A program made the translations under genes and the position numbers. Shown here piece after piece: positions 51,132 to 60,436 of a stretch of DNA of 64,000 nucleotides. Source of the DNA: Vibrio maerlii. GTDB taxonomy: Bacteria > Pseudomonadota > Gammaproteobacteria > Enterobacterales > Vibrionaceae. Where the stretch lies: the NCBI RefSeq assembly GCF_003415655.1, contig NZ_QRHC01000003.1:364600-428599 (forward strand), given 5' to 3'. The stretch's first letter is position 1. Each line of letters opens with the position of its first letter. The notes under the pieces were generated by a model that had not been told where the DNA came from, did no database searches, and saw only the letters and a list, made by a program, of their open reading frames with translations.

Positions 51132-52250
51132 TTAATCTTTCTTTTTTACGATCTTAGCCGTCACTCTGATATCCGATCCTACCATTCGTAGATCTTGAAT
51201 ATCCAAGTTAATCACTTCACTCATCTCAGCAAAACCAAGCGAACTAAACAGCCCTCGCCCATCAGCACCCATCAGTTTTGGAGCAAGATAGATAATAAGC
51301 TCATCCACTAACCCTTGCTCAACAAAGCTCTTTGCTAGTGTTGCGCCAGCTTCTACCCACAGGTGATTAACGTTGTGCCTTGAAGCCAAGGTTTCAAGCA
51401 ACTGAGGTAAATCAATTTTGTTATTTTCAACGACGATTGCGACATCACTACGGTCACTTTCGCTCACGATGAGCAACTCACCGTCGGTATGATGAATCTT
51501 TAATTCAGAATTGGCTGACAGTTGATTTTGGCGATCTAGGATAATTCTAGCAGGTTGGCGCAGCTGAGCCGGCTCAATATTGTCACTCACAGAGCTTGGT
51601 AAATCATCCCATCGAACATTGAGAGAGGCATTATCGTCAATAACCGTTTTACTGGTTGAGAGTATCGCACCACTTAACGCACGATAGCATTGAACATCTT
51701 GGCGCGCTTTTACTGCGGTGATCCACTGACTTTTACCGTTAGCAAGCGCCGTTTGCCCATCTAAGCTCGCCGCTAATTTCAGTTGAACGAAAGGATGCCC
51801 CGTTTCCATTTTAGTCAAGAAACCGGGATTAAGCCGACGAGACTCTTGTTCAAGCAAACCAACATCCACTTGGATCCCGGCCTCTCGGAGCATTGAAAAA
51901 CCACGTCCAGCAACTTGAGGGTTTGGGTCACTCATCGCGCAGACAACTCGGCTGACACCTGCCTTAATCAAGCCTTCAGCACAGGGTGGGGTTCGCCCAT
52001 AATGAGAACACGGCTCAAGCGTGACATAAGCTGTCGCCCCCTGGGTTTTATCGCCCGCTTGACGGATAGCGTGCACCTCAGCGTGAGGTTCACCAGCTTT
52101 GAAGTGAAAGCCTTCACCGACAATCTGATCATCGAGTGTGATGACACAACCCACGTTCGGATTTGGCGCGGTTGTAAAACGCCCTTTCGCTGCCAGCTTT
52201 ATCGCCTTTGCCATCATTTGATGGTCTAAGGTGGAGAAATTAGGAGTCAT
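51132..52250 (-). CDS. ribD: Bifunctional deaminase/reductase RibD
   Basis: A 372-residue enzyme of the second and third steps of riboflavin synthesis. The N-terminal zinc deaminase carries GEPHAEVHAI and LEPCSHYGRTPPC. The C-terminal reductase begins near VQLKLAASLDGQTALANG. It lies 18 bases after nrdR, so the transcript probably starts at nrdR. Confidence 0.97.
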   Translation of the reverse strand: MTPNFSTLDHQMMAKAIKLAAKGRFTTAPNPNVGCVITLDDQIVGEGFHFKAGEPHAEVHAIRQAGDKTQGATAYVTLEPCSHYGRTPPCAEGLIKAGVSRVVCAMSDPNPQVAGRGFSMLREAGIQVDVGLLEQESRRLNPGFLTKMETGHPFVQLKLAASLDGQTALANGKSQWITAVKARQDVQCYRALSGAILSTSKTVIDDNASLNVRWDDLPSSVSDNIEPAQLRQPARIILDRQNQLSANSELKIHHTDGELLIVSESDRSDVAIVVENNKIDLPQLLETLASRHNVNHLWVEAGATLAKSFVEQGLVDELIIYLAPKLMGADGRGLFSSLGFAEMSEVINLDIQDLRMVGSDIRVTAKIVKKKD

Positions 52251-52268
52251 CAGTGCCTACCTACGAAG

Positions 52269-52718
52269 TTAATCTTCTAGCTTGGCAATTTCTTCACCAA
52301 ACTCACGAATATCTTCAAAGCTACGGTAAACCGAGGCAAAACGAATGTAGGCTACTTTATCGAGCTCTTTTAGCTGATCCATCACCAAGTTACCGATCAT
52401 ATCGCTCGGGACTTCACGCTCACCCGTTGCTCTCAACTGAGATTTAATCGTGCTGATCGCAAGCTCAATAGAATCCGCACTAACTGGACGCTTCTCTAAG
52501 GCACGTTGAAAACCACCCACCATTTTATCTTCATTAAATGGTTCGCGGTTACCATTTGATTTGATGACTTTTGGCATGACAAGCTCAGCGGTTTCAAAAG
52601 TCGTGAAGCGTTCATTACACGCTAAACATTGACGACGGCGACGGACCTGATGACCATCCGCCACCAAGCGAGAATCAATTACCTTGGTATCGTTCTCTGA
52701 GCAAAAAGGACAATGCAT
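52269..52718 (-). CDS. nrdR: Transcriptional repressor NrdR
   Basis: A 149-residue zinc-ribbon and ATP-cone regulator of ribonucleotide reductase genes. The ribbon is [13 protein letters not shown] ... [12 protein letters not shown], and the ATP-cone follows with [16 protein letters not shown]. It heads the riboflavin cluster, as in many gamma-proteobacteria. Confidence 0.98.
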   Translation of the reverse strand: MHCPFCSENDTKVIDSRLVADGHQVRRRRQCLACNERFTTFETAELVMPKVIKSNGNREPFNEDKMVGGFQRALEKRPVSADSIELAISTIKSQLRATGEREVPSDMIGNLVMDQLKELDKVAYIRFASVYRSFEDIREFGEEIAKLED

Positions 52719-52840
52719 ATCATCTCCATATCATGAGTTAGGTTTCGTCACACTAGTTTCTATTCATCTAGGTCACTCAAACCAATACTTTTGGCTTGCA
52801 TATCTGCTTAAGTTTAACGGAATCGTAATAACTAAGGAAA

Positions 52841-52864
52841 GAAAAAGGGCCTATATAGGCCCTT
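52841..52864 (-). terminator. Intrinsic terminator after proA
   Basis: AAGGGCCTATATAGGCCCTT forms an 8-bp stem with a 4-base loop and is followed on the minus strand by TTTCTTTCC. Confidence 0.87.
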
Positions 52865-52918
52865 AATTCAATGAAATATCATAATTTGAGTGATATGACT
52901 CACGGTAAGTAAATCACC

Positions 52919-54169
52919 TTATGAACGAATCAGGTAATCCGCTTTACCCACCCACTTGTAGCTAGTGAGCTCTTCTAGTCCCATAGGACCTCGAGCATGC
53001 AGCTTTTGCGTTGATACCGCGACCTCAGCACCTAGGCCAAATTGCGCACCATCGGTGAAACGAGTTGAAGCGTTCACATATACTGCAGCAGATCCCACAG
53101 AGTTAATGAATAGCTCTGAGTTTTGCAGACTGTTGGTCATTATGGCATCAGAGTGACTCGCGTTATGAACTCTCATGTGGTCAATAGCTTCTTTTACATC
53201 CGCAACCACCTTCACACCTAATGTGTAACTTAGCCACTCAGTATCAAAATCGCCTTCCTGTGCATCACGCACATCAGCGGCATTTGCTACCAAAGGTTTA
53301 GCTGAAGCATCAGAAACCAATGCCACTTTACCGTTCAAGCGCTCAACCAACTTAGGCAAGAACTCTTCAGCAACCGCTTTGTGTACTAGCAAGGTGTCTA
53401 GAGCATTACACGCAGATGGGCGTTGAACCTTCGAGTTTTCAACCACATTTAGAGAGCGCTCGAGATCAGCACTTTCATCAATGAAGATATGGCTGATACC
53501 AAATCCACCGATGATCACTGGAATCGTACTGTTCTCCTGACACATTTTGTGTAGACCAGCACCTCCGCGAGGGATAATCATATCCACGTATTCGTCTAAC
53601 TTAAGCAGTTGAGCAACAAGCTCGCGATCTGGCTTCTCAATGTATTGCACCGATGCTGCTGGAAGTTCAGCTTTTTCAAGAGCAGATTGAATAACCTTAA
53701 CCAGCTCCATGTTTGAGAAGAAGGTTTCTTTACCACCACGTAGAATACTTGCGTTGCCCGTTTTTAAGCACAGTGCAGCAATATCGATGGTCACGTTTGG
53801 ACGCGCTTCATAGATAACACCGACCACGCCTAAAGGTACGCGACGACGAGACAACGCCATACCATTTTCAAGTACCTTGCTATCGATTTCGCTACCTACA
53901 GGGTCGTTTAAGCTAATGACATTACGTACATCGTTAGCGATACCAGTTAAGCGCTCTTCGTTTAAAAGAAGACGATCAAGCAACGCATCGGTCAAGCCAG
54001 CTTCACGACCTAACTCTATGTCTTTCGCGTTCGCCGCCAAAATCACTTCAGAGTTCGCTTCCAATTCATCGGCGATGATTGCCAGAGCTTTGTTCTTCTG
54101 CGCAGTCGATGCTGTCGCAAGGTGAAATGCAGCGTCTTTTGCTGCGATCCCCATGTTAGTTAAATCCAC
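52919..54169 (-). CDS. proA: Glutamate-5-semialdehyde dehydrogenase (gamma-glutamyl phosphate reductase)
   Basis: A 416-residue NADPH-dependent reductase, second step of proline synthesis; E. coli ProA has 417 residues. The catalytic cysteine lies in [16 protein letters not shown], and [17 protein letters not shown] is typical. I choose the GTG start ([11 protein letters not shown]), because AGGAG lies eight bases before it and it fits the family N-terminus. The longer ATG frame adds 31 unrelated residues. It follows proB after 64 bases. Confidence 0.97.
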   Translation of the reverse strand: MDLTNMGIAAKDAAFHLATASTAQKNKALAIIADELEANSEVILAANAKDIELGREAGLTDALLDRLLLNEERLTGIANDVRNVISLNDPVGSEIDSKVLENGMALSRRRVPLGVVGVIYEARPNVTIDIAALCLKTGNASILRGGKETFFSNMELVKVIQSALEKAELPAASVQYIEKPDRELVAQLLKLDEYVDMIIPRGGAGLHKMCQENSTIPVIIGGFGISHIFIDESADLERSLNVVENSKVQRPSACNALDTLLVHKAVAEEFLPKLVERLNGKVALVSDASAKPLVANAADVRDAQEGDFDTEWLSYTLGVKVVADVKEAIDHMRVHNASHSDAIMTNSLQNSELFINSVGSAAVYVNASTRFTDGAQFGLGAEVAVSTQKLHARGPMGLEELTSYKWVGKADYLIRS

Positions 54170-54233
54170 GTTTAACTCTCCTAAAATCTGTTTACGAAAC
54201 GGGTTCGTGTTGTCATTGGTCTTTAAGTAGCAT

Positions 54234-55373
54234 CTACTCTTGAATGACAACCAGGTCATCACGATGAATCACTTCAGATCCGTAGTCATAACCTAAAATA
54301 TCGGTAATATCTTTACTGTGTTTGCCACTAATCTTAGCAAGGTCTTGGCTAGAGTAGCTCGAAATACCACGTGCAATCAGTTTGCCCTGGGCATTTAAGA
54401 CGCGAATCACGCCACCACGAGAAAACTCGCCACTGACTCTCACTACACCTTTCGCTAACAAGCTACTGCCTTTGTTGATGACAGCATTGGTGGCACCATC
54501 ATCGATCACGATGTCGCCTGCGGCGGCTGGCCCAGCTAAAATCCAACGCTTGCGGTTCTCTAAGGCCTCTTCCAATGGTAGGAATCGAGTACCTTGCGGG
54601 TTTGCACTTAATGCGTCAAACACCACATTCTCGGCGCTACCAGCTGCAATAATAACTTCAATACCAGCACGACGTGCAATATCTGCAGCTTGTAGTTTCG
54701 TCGCCATACCACCCGTGCCCAGAGTGGTTCCACTGCCACCAGCAATCTTTCTCAATGTATCGTCTATGGTTTTGACTTCTTTGATCAACTCAGCATTCGG
54801 GTCTTTACGAGGATCGGCGGTAAACAAACCTTTCTGGTCGGTTAACAGCAGCAGTTTATCCGCACCACAAAGAATACCTACCAAAGCAGATAGGTTGTCG
54901 TTATCACCAACCTTAATCTCGCTGGTCGCAACGGCGTCATTCTCGTTAACAATAGGGATGATGCCGTTATCGACTAGCGCATTGATGGTGTCGCGTGCAT
55001 TCAAAAAGCGCTCACGGTCATCGAGGTCGGCGCGAGTTAGCAACATTTGACCAATTTTGAGACCATAAATCGCGAACAAGGATTCCCAAGCTTGGATAAG
55101 CTGACTCTGCCCTACTGCAGCGAGTAATTGCTTACTTGCCATAGAGTTGGGCAATGCGGGGTAGTTCAGATGTTCACGTCCAGCGGCAATAGCGCCTGAT
55201 GAAACCATAACCACAGAGTGGCCTTGTTTAATTAGCTCTGCGCACTGACGCACCAGCTCAACCATATGAGCGCGGTCAAGTGCTAACGTACCGCCAGTAA
55301 GAACACTTGTTCCTAACTTTACGACGATGGTTTGGCGTTGAGATTGGTTTTGATTTGTTTCCACAATTGCCAC
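54234..55373 (-). CDS. proB: Glutamate 5-kinase
   Basis: A 379-residue enzyme, first step of proline synthesis. The amino-acid kinase domain has [21 protein letters not shown] and [19 protein letters not shown]-terminal PUA domain follows from about residue 280. The start is GTG (first residues MAIVETNQ), and the ribosome-binding site is weak. The feedback-inhibition loop appears intact. The operon proBA is followed by a terminator. Confidence 0.96.
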   Translation of the reverse strand: MAIVETNQNQSQRQTIVVKLGTSVLTGGTLALDRAHMVELVRQCAELIKQGHSVVMVSSGAIAAGREHLNYPALPNSMASKQLLAAVGQSQLIQAWESLFAIYGLKIGQMLLTRADLDDRERFLNARDTINALVDNGIIPIVNENDAVATSEIKVGDNDNLSALVGILCGADKLLLLTDQKGLFTADPRKDPNAELIKEVKTIDDTLRKIAGGSGTTLGTGGMATKLQAADIARRAGIEVIIAAGSAENVVFDALSANPQGTRFLPLEEALENRKRWILAGPAAAGDIVIDDGATNAVINKGSSLLAKGVVRVSGEFSRGGVIRVLNAQGKLIARGISSYSSQDLAKISGKHSKDITDILGYDYGSEVIHRDDLVVIQE

Positions 55374-55472
55374 TATATGCTGTTAGATTTTCGGCTAGAA
55401 AGCCAAATAATCACTTGGGACATGAAAAATGAAGATTTGGATGTTTTATCAATGACTGGAGGATTTCACAAG

Positions 55473-55500
55473 AAGAAAAGGTGCAAAATTGCACCTTTTT
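55473..55500 (-). terminator. Intrinsic terminator after crl
   Basis: The stem AAAGGTGCAA/TTGCACCTTT is followed on the minus strand by TTCTTCT. Confidence 0.82.
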
Positions 55501-55528
55501 CGTTTGAATTGTTTGTTAGCGACTAAAA

Positions 55529-55915
55529 TCAGACGAATTCGCTAGATGATTCGTGTAAAGCTACGCTCAGTTCGAACTCTTTTTGCAGCATCTCTTCAAG
55601 CTTGCTATGGAAGCTCTCTTGAGTGCGTAAAACCTCTTTCTTGGCACTATCTGGTAAGGCTTGCTCAACCCAATCCCCAGCTTGGTTATAGCAACCGATG
55701 CTATAATTTGCATCAAAGCCCGTCTCGGTGCGAGCGAGCTCTAACCACCAGCCCCAAAATTCACGCTCTTCTGGAGATTTTTTATCGTCAACACACACAG
55801 ATAAGCAGTCAAAAAGATAGTGAGTTTCGTTTGACTCATTCTCTCTAAGATATGGGCCTATCGCTTTTAGCTTACTAAGTAAGCGAAAATGAGTGGGTAC
55901 AGCCTTTTCTGACAT
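55529..55915 (-). CDS. crl: Sigma factor-binding protein Crl
   Basis: A 128-residue protein that activates RNA polymerase holoenzyme containing RpoS. Conserved residues are in [18 protein letters not shown] and [16 protein letters not shown]. The start is the ATG giving [13 protein letters not shown]. The preceding 12 residues are rejected because the family begins near there. The order gpt-frsA-crl-proBA matches E. coli, apart from phoE. Confidence 0.95.
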   Translation of the reverse strand: MSEKAVPTHFRLLSKLKAIGPYLRENESNETHYLFDCLSVCVDDKKSPEEREFWGWWLELARTETGFDANYSIGCYNQAGDWVEQALPDSAKKEVLRTQESFHSKLEEMLQKEFELSVALHESSSEFV

Positions 55916-56023
55916 TGAAAGGTCCTCTTCCTTGTTAAAGTTACCTACCACTTGTTTGTTATGTTATCAGTGGCAATGAAATTAATCCGTTAACAATATC
56001 TTTACATGATTCCGCTCAAAATG

Positions 56024-57271
56024 TCACCTAAACAATTCATCTTCAAGCCATTTTATTGCCAGAGCTAACGATTTTTCGTAACCACCAGACAAACTCTTCG
56101 AGTCGATCTTTTTCGCTTTACCGTATTGAGAGAACATTGCGACTAACTGATTGTCAGTGTGCGGTGATACCGGATCGCCATCTAGACTGAGTGCCAAAAT
56201 AGGCACCTTGGTTTTCTTCGAGGTCAAGAAGCCTTGAACTTTTAACGACCAAGCCATCATTTGCGAAGCCAGAGAATTAATATCCAGAGGCACTTTATCA
56301 AGACGCGAGCCTAAAACATCTAGGTACATCTTAGACATTTGCTTCATCTTATTTGGAGAAGCTAAAACATCATGAATTGGTGCACCTAATGCAACACACG
56401 CCTTAACCTTTTCTTGCTCCAGAAATGCAAGGCGCACAGCAGCATTACCACCAAAACGATAACCAAATAGGCCGACCTTGTGTTGGTCAACCCACGGTAG
56501 GTTCGGCAATTCATTTAACACCGCTTGATGCACAGCACTGGAGTCTTCACTCAATGTCACATGAGCACTTTGGCCAAGGGCTGGCATATCAAGGGTAATC
56601 ATCGCGATCTCTTTTGGCGCAAGGTAATCGCGGAAGATTCGCCACATGTCAGTTTGTAAGCTATCCAAACCAGCGCTGACAATGACAACTGGCAGTGGTC
56701 GGTCCGTATGAGGTAGGTGTAGGTTGGCTTTGATCGTTTTCCCTTGAATCGGGATATCGAGCGTCTTGATTTGATACTTAGACAACTTCGCGGCTTCTTG
56801 GAAAGCATTGTTCGCTAGAACCTGGGCTTGATTCGCGAGATTGTCTCCTTTCAAATGAGGATAGCCAGCTATAGAAAAACACAGGGAAGCATTGAACAGT
56901 TCTTCGGCGGCATCATCTCCCTGCATGCCATTTGCTTGCTTTTGATGGTGCATTCCAAGCTTTGTCCATTCATAAGCCCAGTTACCAGAGTGATACCCCA
57001 TCACAGTATCTAACCAATCGTCTTCCGTTCGAGAGTGATCAGATGATGCTATACGCGACAACACACTCTCTTGTTCGATAGGATCCATCCCCAGCCAGAT
57101 CCATTGCATGCGACGGACATGGCGATACCACGAACTTCGATCGGTTTTCTTTTTCGTTTCTAGTAGGGTTTCACTGCTCGGCATATAACGCGTCAACCCA
57201 GAGGTCTCTTTGGCTTGTTTATGCTTTACGAATAGGGTTTCTGATAGATTTTTACTGCTATTTTCAGACAT
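56024..57271 (-). CDS. frsA: Esterase FrsA (fermentation-respiration switch)
   Basis: A 415-residue alpha/beta-hydrolase protein, E. coli FrsA being 414. The central region has VIVSAGLDSLQTDMW and FGYRFGGNAAVRLAF, in which the usual nucleophile-elbow serine is replaced by arginine (GYRFGG). This is typical for FrsA. It was described as binding IIA-Glc in E. coli and affecting the fermentation/respiration balance. The position between gpt and crl is conserved. Confidence 0.95.
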   Translation of the reverse strand: MSENSSKNLSETLFVKHKQAKETSGLTRYMPSSETLLETKKKTDRSSWYRHVRRMQWIWLGMDPIEQESVLSRIASSDHSRTEDDWLDTVMGYHSGNWAYEWTKLGMHHQKQANGMQGDDAAEELFNASLCFSIAGYPHLKGDNLANQAQVLANNAFQEAAKLSKYQIKTLDIPIQGKTIKANLHLPHTDRPLPVVIVSAGLDSLQTDMWRIFRDYLAPKEIAMITLDMPALGQSAHVTLSEDSSAVHQAVLNELPNLPWVDQHKVGLFGYRFGGNAAVRLAFLEQEKVKACVALGAPIHDVLASPNKMKQMSKMYLDVLGSRLDKVPLDINSLASQMMAWSLKVQGFLTSKKTKVPILALSLDGDPVSPHTDNQLVAMFSQYGKAKKIDSKSLSGGYEKSLALAIKWLEDELFR

Positions 57272-57320
57272 ATCGACTCACAATCTAGACGGGATCACCT
57301 TCCCAATAGGTCGATAATAG

Positions 57321-57352
57321 CAAAAAAAATGCCCCTAAGATTAGGGGCATTT
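57321..57352 (-). terminator. Intrinsic terminator after gpt
   Basis: A 12-bp stem AAATGCCCCTAA/TTAGGGGCATTT is followed on the minus strand by a run of T. Confidence 0.92.
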
Positions 57353-57371
57353 AATCAATTCTTACCGAAGT

Positions 57372-57836
57372 TTATTTGATCTTACGGTTAATTGGCTCTG
57401 CGTACTGGATTGACATATCCCAAGGTTGCTCAATCCAAGTCTCTTGAGCGATATCAACTACGTAATCGTCAAGTAGTTCAACACCAGCAGGCTTAGCACA
57501 TACCGCGATAAGCTTCGCTTTCGGGTACATTTCACGTAATTTACGAGCAGTGTCGCCGCTATCTACTAGGTCTTCAACGATTAGGAAACCTTCACCGTCA
57601 CCTTCTGGTGCTTTAACTACGGTCATATCACGTTGGTGATCGTGGTCGTAGCTAGAGATACAAATAGTATCAACGTGACGAATACCCAGTTCACGCGCTA
57701 GGATCGCACCAGGAACTAGACCACCACGGCTTACCGCCCAAATACCTTTCCATTGCTCTGCTGGCATCTGTTTTTCTGCTAGTTCGCGGCAGTATGTCTG
57801 CATCGCATCCCAAGTGATAATGAATTTCTTGCTCAT
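57372..57836 (-). CDS. gpt: Xanthine-guanine phosphoribosyltransferase
   Basis: A 154-residue purine salvage enzyme that transfers phosphoribose from PRPP to guanine and xanthine. The PRPP motif is [17 protein letters not shown], and the purine-binding stretch is [19 protein letters not shown] PurR-like operator lies about 100 bases upstream. Confidence 0.98.
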   Translation of the reverse strand: MSKKFIITWDAMQTYCRELAEKQMPAEQWKGIWAVSRGGLVPGAILARELGIRHVDTICISSYDHDHQRDMTVVKAPEGDGEGFLIVEDLVDSGDTARKLREMYPKAKLIAVCAKPAGVELLDDYVVDIAQETWIEQPWDMSIQYAEPINRKIK

Positions 57837-57930
57837 TGTAATAACCTAATAGTTTAAAGAGTCACTCATCCCAGTTACACCAATTGATGTACTTGCTTGA
57901 AAATGTGCAGTAAGCAAGAGGGGAAAAGTC

Positions 57931-57946
57931 GCGCAAACGTTTATTT
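57931..57946. promoter_or_regulatory. PurR-like operator upstream of gpt
   Basis: GCGCAAACGTTTATTT matches the PurR consensus ACGCAAACGTTTGCGT at 12 of 16 positions, with the core CGCAAACGTTT intact. Confidence 0.65.
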
Positions 57947-57987
57947 TACCGAAAGCGCCTGACAATACCAACGGAGAATACCTCCAC

Positions 57988-58031
57988 GGAAAAAAATTAA
58001 TCGCCATAGTTAATCTCTAACTATGGCGATT
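57988..58031 (-). terminator. Strong hairpin in the gpt/permease gap
   Basis: A perfect 14-bp stem AATCGCCATAGTTA/TAACTATGGCGATT with a 5-base loop. On the minus strand it is followed by ATTTTTTT. It probably ends the permease transcript. Together with the PurR-like box, it is all I can see in this 303-base gap. Confidence 0.82.
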
Positions 58032-58139
58032 GAACAACTTTTTATTTTGAGTACAGGTAGTTAGCTGCACTTTAGCCAACACGACACTTCATAAGAAATA
58101 CGTGATGCTCTAAGCCACTCTTAAGTGACGAATCTACGC

Positions 58140-59429
58140 TTAAGCAAATAGATACTTAAGAACAAAGACTGCTGATAGAACCCAAACGCTGATAGATACG
58201 TCACGGCCCTTACCACTTAGCAGCTTAATTGCAGCGTAAGAGATAAAGCCTAGTGCAATACCTTCAGCAATTGAGTAAGTCAGTGGCATTAGAAGACAAG
58301 TCACTACAACTGGTGCTGCTTCTGTTAGGTCACGCCAGTCAACACTTACTAGACCAGACATCATTAGGATAGCTACGTAGAATAGCGCACCTGCTGTTGC
58401 GTAAGCTGGAATCATACCCGCTAATGGTGAGAAGAATAGTGCCAGTAGGAACATTACACCAACAACTACAGCAGTTAGACCAGTACGACCACCAGCTGCA
58501 ACACCTGCTGTAGATTCAACGTAAGAGGTTGTGCTTGACGTACCTAGAACCGCACCAACAGAAGTTGCCGTTGAGTCAGCAAGAAGGGCTTTGCTTAGAC
58601 GAGGAAGCTTACCATCTTCTTTGATTAGGTCCGCTTTTTGAGCAACACCAACTAGCGTGCCCGCTGTATCAAATAGGTCAACGAATAGGAAAGCGAATAC
58701 GACAGAGATCATGCCAACTTCAAATACGTCAGCAATGTTCATTTCCATTAGCGTTGGCGCAATGCTTGGTGGTGTAGACATGATGCCGCCCCACTGTACA
58801 TCACCCAAGATTAGGCCGATACCAGTGATCACTAGGATAGAGATCATTACTGCACCACGAACACCTCGATAAACCAAAGCGATAGTCAGGAAGAAACCTA
58901 GTGCAGCAAGTGCTTGTTGTAGACCTGTGATGTTGCCAAGACCCACTAGCGTTGCCGGGTTATCAACAACAATACCTGAATTTTGTAGACCGATGAACGC
59001 TAGGAAAAGACCGATACCTGCAGAGATACCTGTGCGTAACGACATTGGGATCGAGTTAATGATCCACTCTCGTACCTTAAAGATACTCAGTGCCATGAAG
59101 ATAATACCTGATACGAATACCGCACCAAGTGCTACTTGCCATGAGTGTCCCATGCCTAGAACAACACCGTAGGTGAAGAAAGCATTCAGGCCCATACCCG
59201 GCGCTAGTGCAATTGGGTAGTTGGCAACAAAGCCCATGATGAAACAGCCGATAGCTGCAGCAAGACAGGTAGCAACAAATACAGCACCTTTGTCCATACC
59301 AGCATCTGCCAGCATTGCAGGGTTAACAAAGATAATGTATGCCATCGTTAGGAAGGTAGTGATACCTGCGATGATCTCAGTGCGCACGTTCGTGCCGTTT
59401 TCACTGAGTTTAAATAGCTTTTCCAGCAT
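58140..59429 (-). CDS. NCS2 family purine permease (guanine/hypoxanthine/adenine type)
   Basis: A 429-residue membrane transporter of the AzgA-like NCS2 branch, with about 12-14 membrane segments. Family stretches are TFLTMAYIIFVNPAMLADAGM, GMGLNAFFTYG and STTSYVESTAGVAAGGRTGLT. A PurR-like box 23-38 bases upstream and the neighbour gpt support nucleobase uptake for salvage. The exact base cannot be told from sequence. Confidence 0.92.
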   Translation of the reverse strand: MLEKLFKLSENGTNVRTEIIAGITTFLTMAYIIFVNPAMLADAGMDKGAVFVATCLAAAIGCFIMGFVANYPIALAPGMGLNAFFTYGVVLGMGHSWQVALGAVFVSGIIFMALSIFKVREWIINSIPMSLRTGISAGIGLFLAFIGLQNSGIVVDNPATLVGLGNITGLQQALAALGFFLTIALVYRGVRGAVMISILVITGIGLILGDVQWGGIMSTPPSIAPTLMEMNIADVFEVGMISVVFAFLFVDLFDTAGTLVGVAQKADLIKEDGKLPRLSKALLADSTATSVGAVLGTSSTTSYVESTAGVAAGGRTGLTAVVVGVMFLLALFFSPLAGMIPAYATAGALFYVAILMMSGLVSVDWRDLTEAAPVVVTCLLMPLTYSIAEGIALGFISYAAIKLLSGKGRDVSISVWVLSAVFVLKYLFA

Positions 59430-59451
59430 AATCGAGTTCCTAAAGGGTAAA

Positions 59452-59467
59452 AAGTAAACGGTTGCGT
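59452..59467. promoter_or_regulatory. PurR-like operator upstream of the purine permease gene
   Basis: On the minus strand ACGCAACCGTTTACTT matches ACGCAAACGTTTGCGT at 13 of 16 positions. It sits just upstream of the start codon, where it could block transcription. Confidence 0.7.
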
Positions 59468-59802
59468 AATCGATTGGCTGAGGATTATAAAGTCATAAAA
59501 TATGAAATTCCAGATAGAATTTTCACTCTAAACAAATTTTATCGAACAACGTTATGAAACCAAGATAGTAACTTCGCAATAAGTAAGCGAGTTAATCAAT
59601 AACTTTCAATAACTTACATTTTGAAACTGTTCAGTATAAAAATGAATAAAAAACGTACCATGTTGTTTTCTTTCATCTTCAAATATCACTCACAACAAAC
59701 ATAAAATGAAGCATTTCATCTAATTGACTGGCGTTAAACGCAGAAATAAAAGAAAAGATTGGGTTGGAGTGCAAATTTGCACCACTAGGGTTGGATAATA
59801 AG

Positions 59803-59832
59803 ATAAAAAAACGCCACTCAAATTGAGTGGCG
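59803..59832 (-). terminator. Terminator-like hairpin without an assigned gene
   Basis: CGCCACTCA/TGAGTGGCG forms a stem of about 9 bp, followed on the minus strand by TTTTTTTATC. No upstream minus-strand gene has been identified, so a short unannotated transcript may end here. Confidence 0.6.
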
Positions 59833-60215
59833 GTGAATTCTTCAGCCAAATAGCTGTAAAAAAATTTCAATAATATAGGGGGGTGAACATACGTTCATAT
59901 CACATGCTTGCGCATATGGCTTTTTGGCTTCAGTAGCCAAAAGTCGGGTTGTACACAAAGTTGCTTTTGTATAGAGAGTTAAACTCCCAAAACTTTGCAG
60001 ACGGTAAACCATTCATTGCTATCACCTTTCAATCTAGTCGTAAATTACTGTTTGATTTCTCGGTTCCATGGAGGCGATATTCGGACTCATCCTTTGAGCA
60101 TTTACTCTTCACTTGTGAAGTTGGTTATAAATATACCACCATGAAAAAAAATTACAACACAAAAGTAGACCCAACTCACAATTAGTCCTAAGATCGATAA
60201 GATCACAAGTAATTC

Positions 60216-60230
60216 TGTAATTTAATTACA
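60216..60230. promoter_or_regulatory. Palindromic site upstream of pepD
   Basis: TGTAATTTAATTACA is an exact 7-bp inverted repeat around one base, about 200 bases upstream of the pepD start. It is a plausible operator, but the regulator is unknown. Confidence 0.4.
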
Positions 60231-60436
60231 TAATTATATGCCAGATTTAGATTTGTATCAGTTTACAGCGCAAAGACGAGGGATTTGTGATTGCTAGCAC
60301 GACAACTCCCCTATTCCACCTTGTTAGTAAATGGTATTCTTTCATGCTAAATCACTAAAGATACTCAGTTATATTGGCTAAATATGGGCCGATATATCGA
60401 ATAGAGTACTACCAAACTATAGTAAAGGAGTCGTCC

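Larger units (their letters stand above)
59468..60436. other. Long AT-rich gap between the permease gene and pepD
   Basis: Nearly 1 kb without a convincing gene. The frames of 63 and 78 codons in it show no recognisable family, ribosome-binding site or typical codon use. Visible structures are a minus-strand terminator-like hairpin near 59812-59832, a GTGCAAATTTGCAC dyad near 59768-59782, a TTTTGGCT/AGCCAAAA hairpin near 59922-59942, and a TGTAATT/AATTACA palindrome at 60216-60230. The right end must hold the pepD promoter. A small RNA is possible but unproven. Confidence 0.6.

Noticed and set aside
56024..57271. FrsA considered a broken hydrolase because the nucleophile serine is absent in GYRFGG
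   Set aside because: This replacement is normal for FrsA proteins, and the gene is full length.
59679..59870. 63-codon minus-strand ORF in the same gap
   Set aside because: It runs through a terminator-like hairpin, and the sequence is low in complexity with no family resemblance.
59949..60185. 78-codon plus-strand ORF in the permease-pepD gap
   Set aside because: It has no recognisable family and no ribosome-binding site before its start, and the base composition is that of AT-rich intergenic DNA.
60374..60436. Upstream ATG giving a 21-residue extension of PepD
   Set aside because: The GTG with AAGGAG six bases upstream gives the family N-terminus, and the extension resembles nothing in PepD.
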